DNA of 64,000 nucleotides from Devosia sp. A8/3-2 (GTDB lineage Bacteria > Pseudomonadota > Alphaproteobacteria > Rhizobiales > Devosiaceae). Positions 1-8,786 of the stretch are shown here, piece after piece; within the stretch, counting starts at the first letter, position 1; each line of letters opens with the position of its first letter. The notes below the pieces were generated by a model that was not told the origin of the DNA, searched no databases, and saw only the letters and a program-made list of their open reading frames with translations. The stretch spans positions 124,001 through 188,000 of the forward strand of contig CP104974.1 in assembly GCA_025452255.1 (NCBI GenBank), read 5' to 3'. Made by a program: the position numbers and the translations under genes.

Positions 1-1
1 G

Positions 2-474
2 ACCATTTCCTACAATACGTCCGAAGTGGTGATGGCGCGGCTGATGCAGACCACCAATGCCAAGGAACGTGTCTATCAGCAGTCGATTTCATTCTTTTCG
101 ACCAATGAGACCGTGCTGACCGCGCTTTCGGCTTCGTTCACTGGCATGTTCGGCCTGCATGAATCGACCGAAACGCTCAACGCGATGAAAGAAGGGATGA
201 GCAAGAGCCTCGAAACCCTTTCCGAGATTGGCGACAAGGTGCAGGAAGAAGCCGTCAAGGCCGGCTACGGCCCCACGGTGCGCGCCGATGCGGTCAAAAA
301 GCTGGTGGATTCAGTGGTCAATTTCCAGAAAAGAGCCGCACCATCATCAACGAGATGCGGATCGCCTCAACCAAGAATTCGGCGGAGATTCGCGATGCGG
401 TCGAGGATGGCAAGCGGCGCCTGGCGGCTTTGGCTGCCGATGGCAATGCATTGCTGCTTGAAACCAAGAACTGA
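2..474 (+). CDS. C-terminal part of a TelA-like coiled-coil protein (5' end outside window)
   Basis: The frame is open from the left edge, so the start lies outside the window. About 157 residues are visible, almost all predicted helix, rich in Gln, Asn, Glu and Lys. The segment STETLNAMKEGMSKSLETL followed by VRADAVKKLVDSVVNF recalls the C-terminal helical part of TelA/KlaA toxic-anion-resistance or cell-surface proteins. That resemblance is from memory and is weak. The frame breaks near 330 after VVNFQ; one missing base restores EKSRTIINEMRIASTKNSAEI and the stop at 472-474. The DUF6384 gene starts 32 bp downstream on the same strand, so the two are probably co-transcribed. No membrane segment is seen in this part. 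The identity is tentative; the reading frame itself is convincing. Confidence 0.55.
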
Positions 475-506
475 TACGGGGCCTGCCCCATAGGTGAGCT
501 CAAGCC

Positions 507-1445
507 ATGAGTGACGTGACAGCGAAGCCCGCTGCGCCCCTCGATGAAGTGATGCTGGCGATGGATGTGGTGGATACACTGCGCCATCGTCAGGATCTGG
601 CCACGCACGAAATCGACGGGATTACCCGCGAGGCGCAGCTCATCGACAAGTTGCGGGATATCTATCACCAACAGGGCATAGAAGTGCCCGACCATATCCT
701 GAAAGAAGGCGTGGCGGCGCTGGCCGAGAGCCGGTTTGTCTATGATCCGCCCAAGCCGGGCTTTGGCGCGACGCTGGCCCGGCTCTATGTGGGCCGCAAG
801 ACATGGGGCAAGCCGGCCATGGCCGTGCTGTTGGCCCCGGTGGTGCTGGGCATTGGCTATTTCGGCGTGTGGCGGCCCTATCAGGCCGGACAGGCCGACC
901 GTGCCCGGGTGGAACTGGCCGAGGGCCTGCCGGCGCAAATGGACGGCCTCTACCAGACGATTTTCGAAGAAACCAAGGTGCAGACCGCCGTGGTGCAGGC
1001 CGAGGCGCTGCGCAGCCGCGGCAAGGCTTTTGCGGCCGAAGGCAATCGGGCTGGCGCCGAACAGGCGGTGACGGACCTCACCGCGCTGCGCGACAAGCTG
1101 CGCCAGCAATATACGCTGCGCGTCGTCAACCGGCCCGACGTGCAATCGGGCTTCTGGACCTTTCCCGAGGTCAATACCGACGCGACCAATTACTATGTCG
1201 TGGTGGAAGCGATCGATCCTTCCGGCAATGTGCTGAGCCTGCCCATTCTCAGCGAGGAGACCGGGCAGACCGAGACGGTCAATATCTGGGGCGTGCGCGT
1301 GCCGGAGGTTGTTTACAATGCGGTGGCCGCCGACAAGCGCGATGACGGCATTATCCAGACCAATGAAGTTGGCCGCAAGGCGGATGGTTTTCTCGAGGTG
1401 GAATATAACATGCCCGTTCTCGGCGGCGCGGTGACGGCGTGGTGA
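507..1445 (+). CDS. DUF6384-family membrane-anchored protein
   Basis: An unbroken 312-residue protein. The cytoplasmic N-terminal region (1-100) is helical and contains LDEVMLAMDVVDTLRHRQ. A single hydrophobic helix at about 101-121 (MAVLLAPVVLGIGYFGVW) follows. Then comes a helical stalk (125-200) and a C-terminal region of about 110 residues rich in beta-type sequence (NTDATNYYVVVEAIDPSGN). The pattern fits what I recall as DUF6384, a family of unknown function. ATG 507 follows a GGTGAG-type ribosome site. The gene sits 32 bp after the TelA-like gene and 4 bp before the coiled-coil gene, so the three probably form one operon. The single-span topology with a large C-terminal domain suggests an envelope scaffold, but the biochemical role is unknown. 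Confidence 0.6.
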   Translation: MSDVTAKPAAPLDEVMLAMDVVDTLRHRQDLATHEIDGITREAQLIDKLRDIYHQQGIEVPDHILKEGVAALAESRFVYDPPKPGFGATLARLYVGRKTWGKPAMAVLLAPVVLGIGYFGVWRPYQAGQADRARVELAEGLPAQMDGLYQTIFEETKVQTAVVQAEALRSRGKAFAAEGNRAGAEQAVTDLTALRDKLRQQYTLRVVNRPDVQSGFWTFPEVNTDATNYYVVVEAIDPSGNVLSLPILSEETGQTETVNIWGVRVPEVVYNAVAADKRDDGIIQTNEVGRKADGFLEVEYNMPVLGGAVTAW

Positions 1446-1449
1446 CGCG

Positions 1450-3004
1450 ATGAGCCTACGTGGACCCGAAGCCCCGGCCTCGCTCGATGAAGCCATGCGC
1501 GACATTCGTCGTGAAGAGGACGAGATTTCCAAACGCCCGGCCCGCTCGGGCGAGCGCGTCGGCAAGATCCGCGAGAGCGAAGCCGAACTGTTCCGCCAAT
1601 TGGCGCAATTGCAGGCTCGACCCCGCGGTGCAGGGCGAGCTGGACGGACGGATTTCGGCGGCGGAAGCCAAGGCGCGCGACATGCTCAAGGCCCATGCGC
1701 AGGATTTGAGCCGGGCCGAGCAGGCAGCGGCCGATATAGACGCTGTCCTAGCCAAGCTGACCGGCGACCGCGCCGTGGCGCTCAAGGAGCTGGAAGGGCA
1801 CCGGGCCGAGCTCAAGGCGCTGGGCGAGAAACTGTCGGCCACCATTGCCCAGGAACCGGCTTTTGCCGCCAAGCGGCAGGCGGCGCAGGAATTGGCCGAT
1901 ATTGCCAACCAATCCATGCGCAAGACCGAGCAGGCCGAGGCCGACCGCGAGAACAAGGGCAAGCCCTATCGCGACGATCCGCTGTTCATGTATCTGTGGG
2001 AGGCCGGTTACGGCACCGCCAATTACCGCGCCAACAATCTCATCCGTTATTTCGATGGCCCGGTGGCAGGCATTGTCGGCTTTGCCAAGGCGCGGCCCAA
2101 TTTTGCCATGCTGAACGAAATTCCCCTGCGGCTGCGCGAGCATGCCGAGCGGCAGATCGAGAGCGCCAAGGCCGCCGAAGCCGAGCTTGAAGCGATGGAG
2201 ACCGCCGCGATCGACGCGGCTGGCGGCAAGCCGATCCGCGCGGCCCCGGCCAGCGTGCAGGAGCGGATCGACGCCATCGATGCGCAGATCGTGACTACCG
2301 AGGACCAGCGCGACCAGACCACCCGGGCGTTGGGCGTATTGGCCGAAGGCAATAACCCGGCCTTCGAAAGCGCCCCGGCCGAACTGGCCAATGCGCTGGC
2401 GCGCGAGGATATCCAGACGCTGCTGGCCGAGGCACGGCGGACCCGCACGGGGCAGGACGACACGATCGTGGCCCAGATCGACGATGCGCGGGCACGGGCC
2501 AAGGACGAGGAAGACGAGACACGCGACCAAAAGGAGCGGCTCAAGACCTCGGCGGCGCGGCGGCGGGAGCTGGAAGACATCCAGTGGGAATTCAAGAAGC
2601 AGCGGTTCGATGATCCGCGCTCAACTTTCCGCGAAGACCGGCTAGTGGGCGACCTGCTCAACGACTTCCTGCGCGGCGGCATTTCGGCGGCATCCTATTG
2701 GGACCAGTGGCGACGCAGCCAGAACTGGAACAGCTCATCGGACTGGGGCGGCGGCACGGGCCTGCCCAATAATGGACGGCAACGCGCCAGCACGCCCCGG
2801 CCACAGGGCGGCGGCTTCCAATGGCCCGATAGCAGCTTTGGCGGCGGCAGCAGCAGCGGGAAGAGCAAAGGCGGCGGCGGCTTTGGTGGCGGCTGGGGTG
2901 GCGGCAGCAGCTCGGGCGGCAGCGGCGGCGGTTTTTCGCGGCCACGCACTGGGTCGGTTGGCACGCGCAAGCATGGCGGGTTCAAGACGGGTGGCGGCTT
3001 TTAG
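1450..3004 (+). CDS. Long coiled-coil protein with Gly/Ser-rich tail, unknown function
   Basis: About 518 residues. The N-terminal piece (from ATG 1450, SLDEAMRDIRREEDEI) runs to about 1615, where one extra base moves the frame. The rest reads on to the stop at 3002-3004. Residues 1-130 and 240-400 are charged heptad-like helices (many E, R, K, A, Q), typical of coiled coils. A short globular stretch at about 160-210 contains DPLFMYLWEAGYGTANYRA. After residue 440 the chain becomes low complexity, with repeated GGG, GGGSSSG and GGWGGGSSS, ending GGFKTGGGF. The tail resembles the disordered glycine-rich ends seen on TPM/YgcG-type proteins, but no TPM domain was found. There is no signal peptide. 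It lies 4 bp after the DUF6384 stop. I do not recognise the family. Confidence 0.5.
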
Positions 3005-3031
3005 GGCTGGGTCACTACGATGCGCCCCCAA

Positions 3032-3430
3032 TCAATTGACCGGCGGGGACGCCATCAATTCCCAGACATTGCCTTCGGTGTCTTCGAAATAGGCCGAATA
3101 GCCCCATTCCGATTGGGTGCCGGAGGTGATGACCGAGCCGCCGGCGACCGGGACACGGTCGAGAATGGCGTCAACCGCTTCGGCGCTGTCGGCTTTGTGG
3201 CTGAGCACGAAGCCGGGCGTGCCGGGGACGGCGACATCCTTGCCGGCGGTCTGGGCGATCTGTTCGCGCGGGAAGAGCACGAAGGAAAAGGCGTCGTCGA
3301 AGAAGAAAGCGACGTGATCCTCCCCTGCCCCGATCTGCTCGTCGGCAATCTCGAACAGGGCACGATAGAATGTGAAGGCGCGCTCCAGCTCATCGACGCC
3401 GATGGTGATGATGGAAATCGATGGCTTCAT
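3032..3430 (-). CDS. VOC-family (glyoxalase/bleomycin-resistance fold) protein
   Basis: An intact 132-residue protein with the typical VOC beta-alpha-beta-beta-beta layout in two halves. The N-terminal half has ISIITIGVDELERAFTFY and the C-terminal half ends YFEDTEGNVWELMASP. The Glu in GNVWELM is the usual metal ligand of the second half. Substrates of this superfamily differ widely, from metal-dependent lyases and dioxygenases to antibiotic-binding proteins, and nothing here decides between them. The gene lies between the rightward coiled-coil gene and the leftward copper operon. It shares direction with the copper genes but is separated from SCO by about 60 bp, so co-transcription is possible. 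The ATG at 3428-3430 is the only sensible start. Confidence 0.8.
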   Translation of the reverse strand: MKPSISIITIGVDELERAFTFYRALFEIADEQIGAGEDHVAFFFDDAFSFVLFPREQIAQTAGKDVAVPGTPGFVLSHKADSAEAVDAILDRVPVAGGSVITSGTQSEWGYSAYFEDTEGNVWELMASPPVN

Positions 3431-3493
3431 GGGGCGGCTCCGAAGTGTTCAGCATGAGCGCCCGGCCAAAACGTGATCGGCCGGGCGGAGGGA

Positions 3494-4095
3494 TCAGGAC
3501 TTTGCCAGCAGGTTGCGCAACTTGCCAATGGCGGTAGCGCTGTCCTCGCCATAGGCAATGGTGCCCCGGAACTCGCCCTTGGTGTCGAGCAGGAAGACCG
3601 AGGCGGTGTGATCCATGGTGTAGTCATCGCCTTCGAGCGGCACCTTGGCGGCATAGACGCCCTGTGCTTTGACGATCTTGTCGATCTCTTCGGGGCTGCC
3701 GGTGACGCCGGTGATGCGATCGGAAACCCAGCTGACATAGTCGCCCAGGATCTCGGGCGTGTCGCGCTCGGGATCGACGGTGACGAAATAGGCCTGCAGG
3801 TTCTTGCCCTCATCGCCCAGCGCTTCAAACCAGTGGACATTTCGGCCATTGTAGTGGGGCACACTTCGGGGCAATGGGTGAAGCCGAAGAACAGCGCCGA
3901 AGGATGGCCCCGGAACATGGTTTGATCGACGGGCTGGCCGCGCTGATCGACCAGCGAATAGGTGCCGCCGCCAAAGCCGGTCCGGGCGGTGGTGGTGGAG
4001 CCGGGCTGGCGCAGCAGGAAGGTGGCGCCGGCCAAAAAGACGGCCATGACGGCAACGCCGGCCCAGAGCAAGATGCGGATGGTTTTGAGACTCAT
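3494..4095 (-). CDS. SCO1/SenC-family copper chaperone
   Basis: Membrane-anchored thioredoxin-fold protein that helps load copper into the CuA centre of cytochrome c oxidase, acting on the periplasmic side. About 200 residues. An N-terminal hydrophobic anchor (ILLWAGVAVMAVFLAGATFLL) is followed by GGTYSLVDQRGQPVDQ and the copper-binding CxxxC in FTHCPEVCPTT. The third ligand, a distal His, lies in DYTMDHTASVFLLD. One indel at about 3830-3860 splits the gene between the CxxxC half and FVTVDPERDTPE. ATG 4095 is preferred to TTG 4107 because GAGGA lies just upstream. It follows the PCu(A)C gene by only 8 bp, giving a tight copper-delivery pair. Confidence 0.88.
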
Positions 4096-4103
4096 GATGT
4101 TCC

Positions 4104-4586
4104 TCAATGACCAGCGTGATCGGCAGGAGCATCGGCGGCAGCGCCCAGCACCGGCAGCTCGAGCTCGACCGTGCCGGCCTTTTCAAAGGTCAGCGTCACC
4201 GGGACGCTCTCGCCTTCTACGAAGCGCTGGGTGATGCCCATGAACATCAGGTGCAGGCCACCGGGAGAGAGCGTGACAGTTTCGCCTGCGCCGATTTCGA
4301 GGCCATCGGAAAGCTTGCGCATTTTCATCACATCGCCCTGCATGGCCATTTCGTGGATCTGCACATCGGGGGAAGCGGGCGAGGTGACCGAGACGAGGCG
4401 ATCGGCTTCGGTGCCGGTATTCTCGATGGTCATGAAGCCGCCGCCGACCGGGGCATTGGGCAGGGTGGCGCGGCTGAAGGGCTGCGAAATGTTGATGGGG
4501 CCCAGATGGGTCGCGCCATCATGGGCGAAGGCGGGGGCGGAAAGGGCGAGGATGGCCGCGAGGGCGGAGAACAGGGTTCGGATCAT
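4104..4586 (-). CDS. Periplasmic copper chaperone PCu(A)C
   Basis: Intact 160-residue secreted protein with a clear signal peptide (MIRTLFSALAAILALSAPAFA). The mature part carries the family copper site: HEMAMQGDVMKMRK followed about 20 residues later by LHLMFMG, the HxM...M...HxM arrangement. PCu(A)C extracts or hands over Cu(I) and works with SCO in CuA assembly of aa3/cbb3 oxidases. The tail ends with a His-containing stretch (DAPADHAGH) that may also bind metal. The SCO start lies just after its stop, and the DUF2946-like gene lies upstream in the same direction, so the three are probably one operon under copper or respiratory control. The sequence shows no regulator binding site that I can name. 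Confidence 0.9.
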   Translation of the reverse strand: MIRTLFSALAAILALSAPAFAHDGATHLGPINISQPFSRATLPNAPVGGGFMTIENTGTEADRLVSVTSPASPDVQIHEMAMQGDVMKMRKLSDGLEIGAGETVTLSPGGLHLMFMGITQRFVEGESVPVTLTFEKAGTVELELPVLGAAADAPADHAGH

Positions 4587-4639
4587 GATATGGGTTTCCG
4601 GAAAAAGAGCAGCTTGATTGGCCCCATGGGACCGGTGGA

Positions 4640-5019
4640 TCAGAGCTGAACCGGAGGCGCCCTTGGTCCGCCTGGCGCCGCTTGGCGCGGCAGGACTTTT
4701 TGGTTTGTTGAACTTTGCCTGTGGGGACGGCAGCGATAGTGGGCGTGCCCAGATCGATGCTGGCGAAAGTGGGCAGGACCAGATCGTTTTTGCCGATGCC
4801 GGCGGCGGGGCATTTGGCGATTGCGATGTCGGTATCGCCGCTAGTGTCGGTGGCGGTGCAGAGCACCCAGCCGGTATTTGTCGTCTCGTAGCCGAGCTTG
4901 GCGAAATCGAGCTGGCTGGCGCGGGCTCGGTGCAGCGGGGCCAAAATGGTCAGCAAATAGATGGCCAGCACGGCCGGGGCCGTCCCGAACTCTTTTGCCA
5001 TGCCGCGCCGCTGGATCAT
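4640..5019 (-). CDS. DUF2946-like small membrane protein, first gene of the copper operon
   Basis: About 126 residues. The N-terminus has a hydrophobic stretch (FGTAPAVLAIYLLTILAPLH), followed by a polar middle with WVLCTATDTSGD and CPAAG. Near 4690 the frame breaks; the adjacent frame ends GGPRAPPVQL at 4640-4642. The PRAPP ending and the single N-terminal span match what I recall of DUF2946 proteins, which often sit beside PCu(A)C, SCO or TonB genes. ATG 5019 is the likely start; ATG 5001 is an alternative. Two Cys residues could take part in metal handling, which is inference. It lies 53 bp upstream of PCu(A)C on the same strand. Confidence 0.55.
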
Positions 5020-5072
5020 GCACACAGTCCTATGAGGTCAGCCGGTTCGGCTCAACAGCAATATTGTCGCGC

Positions 5073-5980
5073 CTAGACGGCGGGGGAGTAAGTTTCGCTG
5101 CACAGCGCGATGAAGCTTTTCATGGCGGCGGAGAGGGGGCTGGATTTGCGGCGGGCGACGAGCAATTGGCGCAGGGCCCGTGGCTCGGCCGGGGGCGCAG
5201 ACCAGATCAGTGCCGGCGAGGAGATGCAGGCTCGTGGAGCGCAGAAAGCCGATGCCGAAGCCGGCTTCAACCATGCGCACCAGAGCGGGGAAGCTTTCGA
5301 CGCACGCTTTCCTCGAAGGGCTTGCCGGCCTTACTGGCGGCATCACCCAAGAGGCGATCGAGCGAGCCGGCATGGTGGCTGCCGACAATGGGGTGGCTCA
5401 GCACGGCTTCGAAGGCGATGTCCTTGCGCGGCTCGATCCGGGCGGCGAGGGGATGGTCGGGCGGGGCGAGGACCCAGACGCGGTCATCCTCGAAGGGTTT
5501 GATCTCGAAGCGGGTGAAATCGTAATTGTCCGAGACGATGGCGATATCGGCCCTGCCCTCGTCGAGTGCCACGAGGCCCTTGGCGGCGCCCATTTCCTGA
5601 ATGTCGAGGGCAATGCCGGGGTGTTTTACCGCATAGCGGGCGAGCAATTCGGGGAGGCGGCCGGTGAGCGCGGCGCTGGTGCAGGCCAGCCGCAGGCTGC
5701 CACGGTGGCCCGAGCCGAAATCGGCCATGACGGCATCGAGATCGGCAATGGCCCGCAGCACATTGCGGCAGCCCTCGGCATAGGCAGAGCCGGCTGTGGT
5801 CAGCTTGACGCCATGGGCGGAGCGATCGAACAGCACCACGCCCAGCCGGCTTTCGAGATCGGAGACGCGGCGGCTGACCGCGGAGGTGGCGATGCCCTCG
5901 CGCTCGGCCGCGCGACCGATGGAGCCGGTTTCGGCCAAAAGCAGGATGAGGCGCGCGGTGACGCTATCGAATGGTGCCAT
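5073..5980 (-). CDS. LysR-family transcriptional regulator
   Basis: About 302 residues, the usual LTTR length. The N-terminal winged helix-turn-helix reads LLAETGSIGRAAEREGIATS then AVSRRVSDLESRLGVVLFDR. The effector domain begins near residue 90 (HRGSLRLACTSAALTGRLPE). The start at 5980 is set by GGGGAGATGAC just upstream; a longer upstream frame is open but is not needed. Frame breaks occur near 5300 (after GKPFE) and near 5195 (after VCAP), with the ending SETYSPAV at 5073. It lies immediately downstream of, and in the same direction as, the TauE/SafE permease gene (57 bp gap). It may be co-transcribed with that permease and control it, though LysR targets are more often divergent. The inducer is unknown. 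Confidence 0.85.
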
Positions 5981-6036
5981 GTCATCTCCCCAGATCGGCG
6001 GCACCATAACCACAGTTTCCCCCTCGGACCAATCGC

Positions 6037-6773
6037 CTAGATCACGAGCAAGATGCCGCGGGTGAGATAGAAAATGCCGACAGCGGTGACGATCAGGCGG
6101 GTCCAGCTCTTGAAATTGGCGTCGGTGAGGTGCTGGAGGACCCAATGGCCAGCGCTGGTACCGATAATGGCAAAGGGGGCGGCCAGCGCCACGGCAGCCC
6201 ATTCGCCGGGCGCCAACACCATGGTGGCGTTCCAGTAAAAGAGAATCTTGCCGGCGTGATTGAGCACTGGGCGGCAGCCTTGGTGGCGATGATGGTGCGC
6301 CGGTCCATGGGGGTGCGGATGAAGAACATGTCGATGGTGGGACCGGCAACGCCCACCGCGAGGTTAATGCCGCCGCCGAGAAAGCCGCAGATGAAGGCGT
6401 GATGGGGCTTGGATGCATCGAGCGCCAGCCGAGATTGGGGAATCCAGAGCAGAATGGGCAGGAGACCAATGGTGATGCAGACGGTGGCGAGATCGGGCGT
6501 GTAGCGGACGATGAAGAGTACGGCGGCGGCGGTCAGCAGGCCGAGCGTCATGATGCCCAGCACGCGCCAATCGATATAGGCGCGGGAGAAGAAGGCGCGC
6601 GAGCCATTGGCGATGAGCTGGACCATGCCCTGCACGGCAATGGCCGTGCCCACCGGCAGGATGAGCAGCAGAATGCCGAGCAGGATCAGCCCGCCGGCCA
6701 TGCCGAAAATGCCCGATATCATCGATGTTGCGAACACCGCCACCAGCATGGCGGCGCCAATGAGCAGACTCAT
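6037..6773 (-). CDS. TauE/SafE (TSUP) family anion permease
   Basis: About 245 residues with eight or so hydrophobic helices in two repeats. The first starts ATSMISGIFGMAGGLILLGI and the second FICGFLGGGINLAVGVAG; the Gly-rich motif at the start of each repeat is the TSUP hallmark. Family members move sulfite, sulfoacetate, taurine-derived or other organic anions across the inner membrane. The frame shifts at about 6270 (KAAAQ to VLNHAGKILFYW) and ends at 6037 with YLTRGILLVI. ATG 6773 is followed directly by a convincing first helix. A long upstream region holds alternative hairpins with T-runs, suggesting control by attenuation. The LysR gene follows it. The substrate cannot be told from the sequence. 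Confidence 0.85.
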
Positions 6774-6898
6774 CTGACTTTCCTCAATATGGCACTGTCA
6801 TGCGCTGATCGCGGATGGGACGCCATGACGGATGCGGCAAGAGGGGATGCCCATGACGAAGCGCCGCCTGTGCTGCGGTTATCGAATAGACGGACGGA

Positions 6899-6970
6899 CC
6901 CCGAGACGGCTTTCGCCTCGTAAGGGATAAAAAATGAGACGGAAACCGTCTCGGGGTGCCGAGACTTTTT
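6899..6970 (-). promoter_or_regulatory. Overlapping hairpins with T-runs; candidate attenuator or two-way terminator
   Basis: Three mutually exclusive pairings are visible. CCCCGAGACGG (6899-6909) pairs with CCGTCTCGGGG (6946-6956). GAGACGG (6936-6942) pairs with CCGTCTC (6946-6952). GTCTCGG (6948-6954) pairs with CCGAGAC (6959-6965). Read on the minus strand, the middle hairpin is followed by ATTTTTT, a standard intrinsic terminator, about 160 nt before the TauE/SafE start. The hairpin at 6948-6965 forms first and would compete with it. On the plus strand the last hairpin is followed by TTTTT. It could be an attenuation leader or simply a compact bidirectional terminator. Confidence 0.5.
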
Positions 6971-7192
6971 CGGACGGCGCGATCGCAGGCCCCAGCGTTC
7001 GCCGTAGCGCCCGCCCGATTGCCTCGTCCGCTCGACCCGGAGCGGAGCGCGACCTCCACTCCCCCGGCTGGCTTCCGGACGCTCGTCGCTGCAGCGCCGC
7101 CCGTATCCCGGAAGATGGAGGCAGTATGCGGGGGAGGCGGGGGTGGGGGATAAGTTTTGGGGGGTGTTTACTCTGAGTGCGTTTTAAAGCGC

Positions 7193-7297
7193 GGTGTCAT
7201 CCCGGCGGAGGCCGGGATCCATGCTGAAAGGCCATCAGCACATCCAGTGTCGGGATAGGGCACAGCATGGATTCCGGCCTTCGCCGGAATGACACCG
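7193..7297. repeat. Paired inverted palindromic repeat (REP/BIME-like)
   Basis: Two copies of a GTGTCATyCCGGC-type palindrome face each other. 7194-7226 contains GTCATCCCGGCGGAGGCCGG then ATCCATGCTG. 7263-7296 contains CAGCATGGATTCCGGCCTTC then GCCGGAATGACACC. They are near reverse complements separated by 36 bp, so the unit can fold into one long cruciform. This type of element is scattered between genes in rhizobial genomes. Confidence 0.75.
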
Positions 7298-7371
7298 TGC
7301 GTGGTACGAGTCCCGAGTGCACCCTGGGCCTGAACACCCCCTGTGTCGGGGGCTGTTGGACGCCGGTAGAC

Positions 7372-8667
7372 CTATTTCAGCGAGGGGAAATAATCCTTGG
7401 CTGTGGGGGCCAGCAGCTCGGGGATGTCGCTGAGTTTTACCGTCAGCAGGTCCCGGCTGCAGGCGAAGCTGACATGGGGGAGACCTTCGATGGTGAACAG
7501 GACCCGGTCGCCGGGCACGAAGCGCAGGGCCGAGTTGGAGGCGATCAGGTCGTCGGTCTCGCAGGCTTGGTACAGGTCGTCGTCACCGGGCGCGCGGTTG
7601 GCAATGGCATAGTCGACCGAGTCCCGGTCGGCGTTCCAGTAATAATCCTGCAGGGCTCGGCGCGCGGCTTGCTGGTCGATCTCGCCATCGGCGTCGCCGA
7701 CCCTGGCTGTTGCAACCCAGCCCTTGAACACATTGGCGAGGGCAAAGGGTTCGCCGGTCCCGGTGTCAACGATATAGGTATCGCTGTGATTGTTGGGGTG
7801 GGCGCCGGTGCAATAGGTGCTGCCGGATTCCACCCAATTGAGCACAGTGGGCGACAGATAGGAGAGCACCACGTTTTCCTCGTCATATTGCCCCAGCGTG
7901 CCCGCGTTCATGCCCGTGGAATATTCATTGGCGCCGAAGCCGGCATAGACCTGCGCCATGCAATCGAAGGCGAAGAAGCTGAGGGCGGCGTGACGGCGTT
8001 CCAGCGCCTCATTGGCCTGTTGGATCAGGGAACCATCGGAGAGGGACAGGATACGCGGAAAGGGGAATTTGGTGCGTGGATCGGTGACGTAATGGAAGGT
8101 GGAGCCTTCCAGCGTTTCAGTGGCGCCTTCCGCCATCACCACTTCCATCTTGGCAAACTCGTACGGCGCGGTATGGGGCGCAAACATGGTGCCCTCGCTG
8201 TAGAACAGCTCGAATGTGCTGTCGCGCAGGCCGTAAGGGGTGATTTCGGTATCGTCGGGCAGCGTGCGGCGGCCGATTTCGGTCAGTGTGATGGGCAGGC
8301 TCTTGGACTTGTCCATCGGCGTCCAGTCGCCGGCGAGAGTACCATCACCGGACAGCGTCACCGACCAGATGCCGCCGATGGGCGGCTTTTCGACATCGCC
8401 TTGCTCGTTCTGGACACAGGTGGTTTCAGTGCAGGGGGCCTCTTCGAGCATGGTGATGGCCGAGGTGCCGACGCTGCCGTTGACGTCGAGCGGGATATCG
8501 CCGCCCTTGGCCATGTAGCTGTAGCGGCCGGTCAGCTGGTTTGGGCCGGGTGCGGCAAGCTCCACGACGATCTCGTGATCGCCCAGCGTGCCCGTGTAAG
8601 TGATGGCGTCGAGGGCGAAGGCGGGCGTGGTGGCGAGAAGAAGGGTGGTGAGAAGGGCAAGACGCAT
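7372..8667 (-). CDS. Secreted protein with DUF3298/RsiV-like C-terminal region
   Basis: An intact 431-residue protein with a clear signal peptide (MRLALLTTLLLATTPAFA). The first part (20-130) looks like a small beta-barrel or lipocalin-type segment (YTGTLGDHEIVVELA; GDGTLAGDWTPMD) and contains a likely disulfide pair (CTETTC). The second part carries GSTYCTGAHPNNHSDTYIVD followed by TGTGEPFALANVFKG. This resembles the DUF3298 region of RsiV- and PdaC-like exported proteins (GGAHPN...NxD...G....LxDLF). Two more Cys (QACETDD, SFACSRD) lie near the end. No catalytic residues are recognised. It ends just before the paired palindromic repeat and is apparently monocistronic. It probably acts in the periplasm or at the cell surface; the function is unknown. 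Confidence 0.55.
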   Translation of the reverse strand: MRLALLTTLLLATTPAFALDAITYTGTLGDHEIVVELAAPGPNQLTGRYSYMAKGGDIPLDVNGSVGTSAITMLEEAPCTETTCVQNEQGDVEKPPIGGIWSVTLSGDGTLAGDWTPMDKSKSLPITLTEIGRRTLPDDTEITPYGLRDSTFELFYSEGTMFAPHTAPYEFAKMEVVMAEGATETLEGSTFHYVTDPRTKFPFPRILSLSDGSLIQQANEALERRHAALSFFAFDCMAQVYAGFGANEYSTGMNAGTLGQYDEENVVLSYLSPTVLNWVESGSTYCTGAHPNNHSDTYIVDTGTGEPFALANVFKGWVATARVGDADGEIDQQAARRALQDYYWNADRDSVDYAIANRAPGDDDLYQACETDDLIASNSALRFVPGDRVLFTIEGLPHVSFACSRDLLTVKLSDIPELLAPTAKDYFPSLK

Positions 8668-8786
8668 GGCGGGCTCCGGACTGGTGGCGATAGTGTTAGC
8701 AGGGATTGGACGCCGGTGGAGGCCAAGTCCTTGGGGTGGTCGGAGGATTTTTGCTTGCCGTGGTGGTGGGGGCGGCGAAACGGAGG

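Larger units (their letters stand above)
6774..7371. other. 600-bp gene-free stretch upstream of TauE/SafE
   Basis: No convincing coding frame was found. Short frames on both strands here are Arg/Pro/Ala-rich and lack family features. The stretch holds the hairpin cluster at 6899-6970, a G-rich track around 7130-7165, and the paired repeat at 7193-7297. On the minus strand it is the 5' flank of the TauE/SafE gene. Confidence 0.6.

Noticed and set aside
318-1565. Long minus-strand frame of 415 codons opposite the DUF6384 gene
   Set aside because: His/Arg/Gly-rich translation with no family features; it mirrors the codon structure of the real plus-strand gene.
2772-3092. Ala-rich plus-strand frame over the Gly/Ser tail
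   Set aside because: Out-of-frame reading of the GGC-rich repeat region of the coiled-coil gene.
7060-7085. Minus-strand GTCCGGAAGCCAGCC resembling the SRP RNA tetraloop region
   Set aside because: The consensus GGAAGGAAGCAGC is not met and no flanking helix was found.
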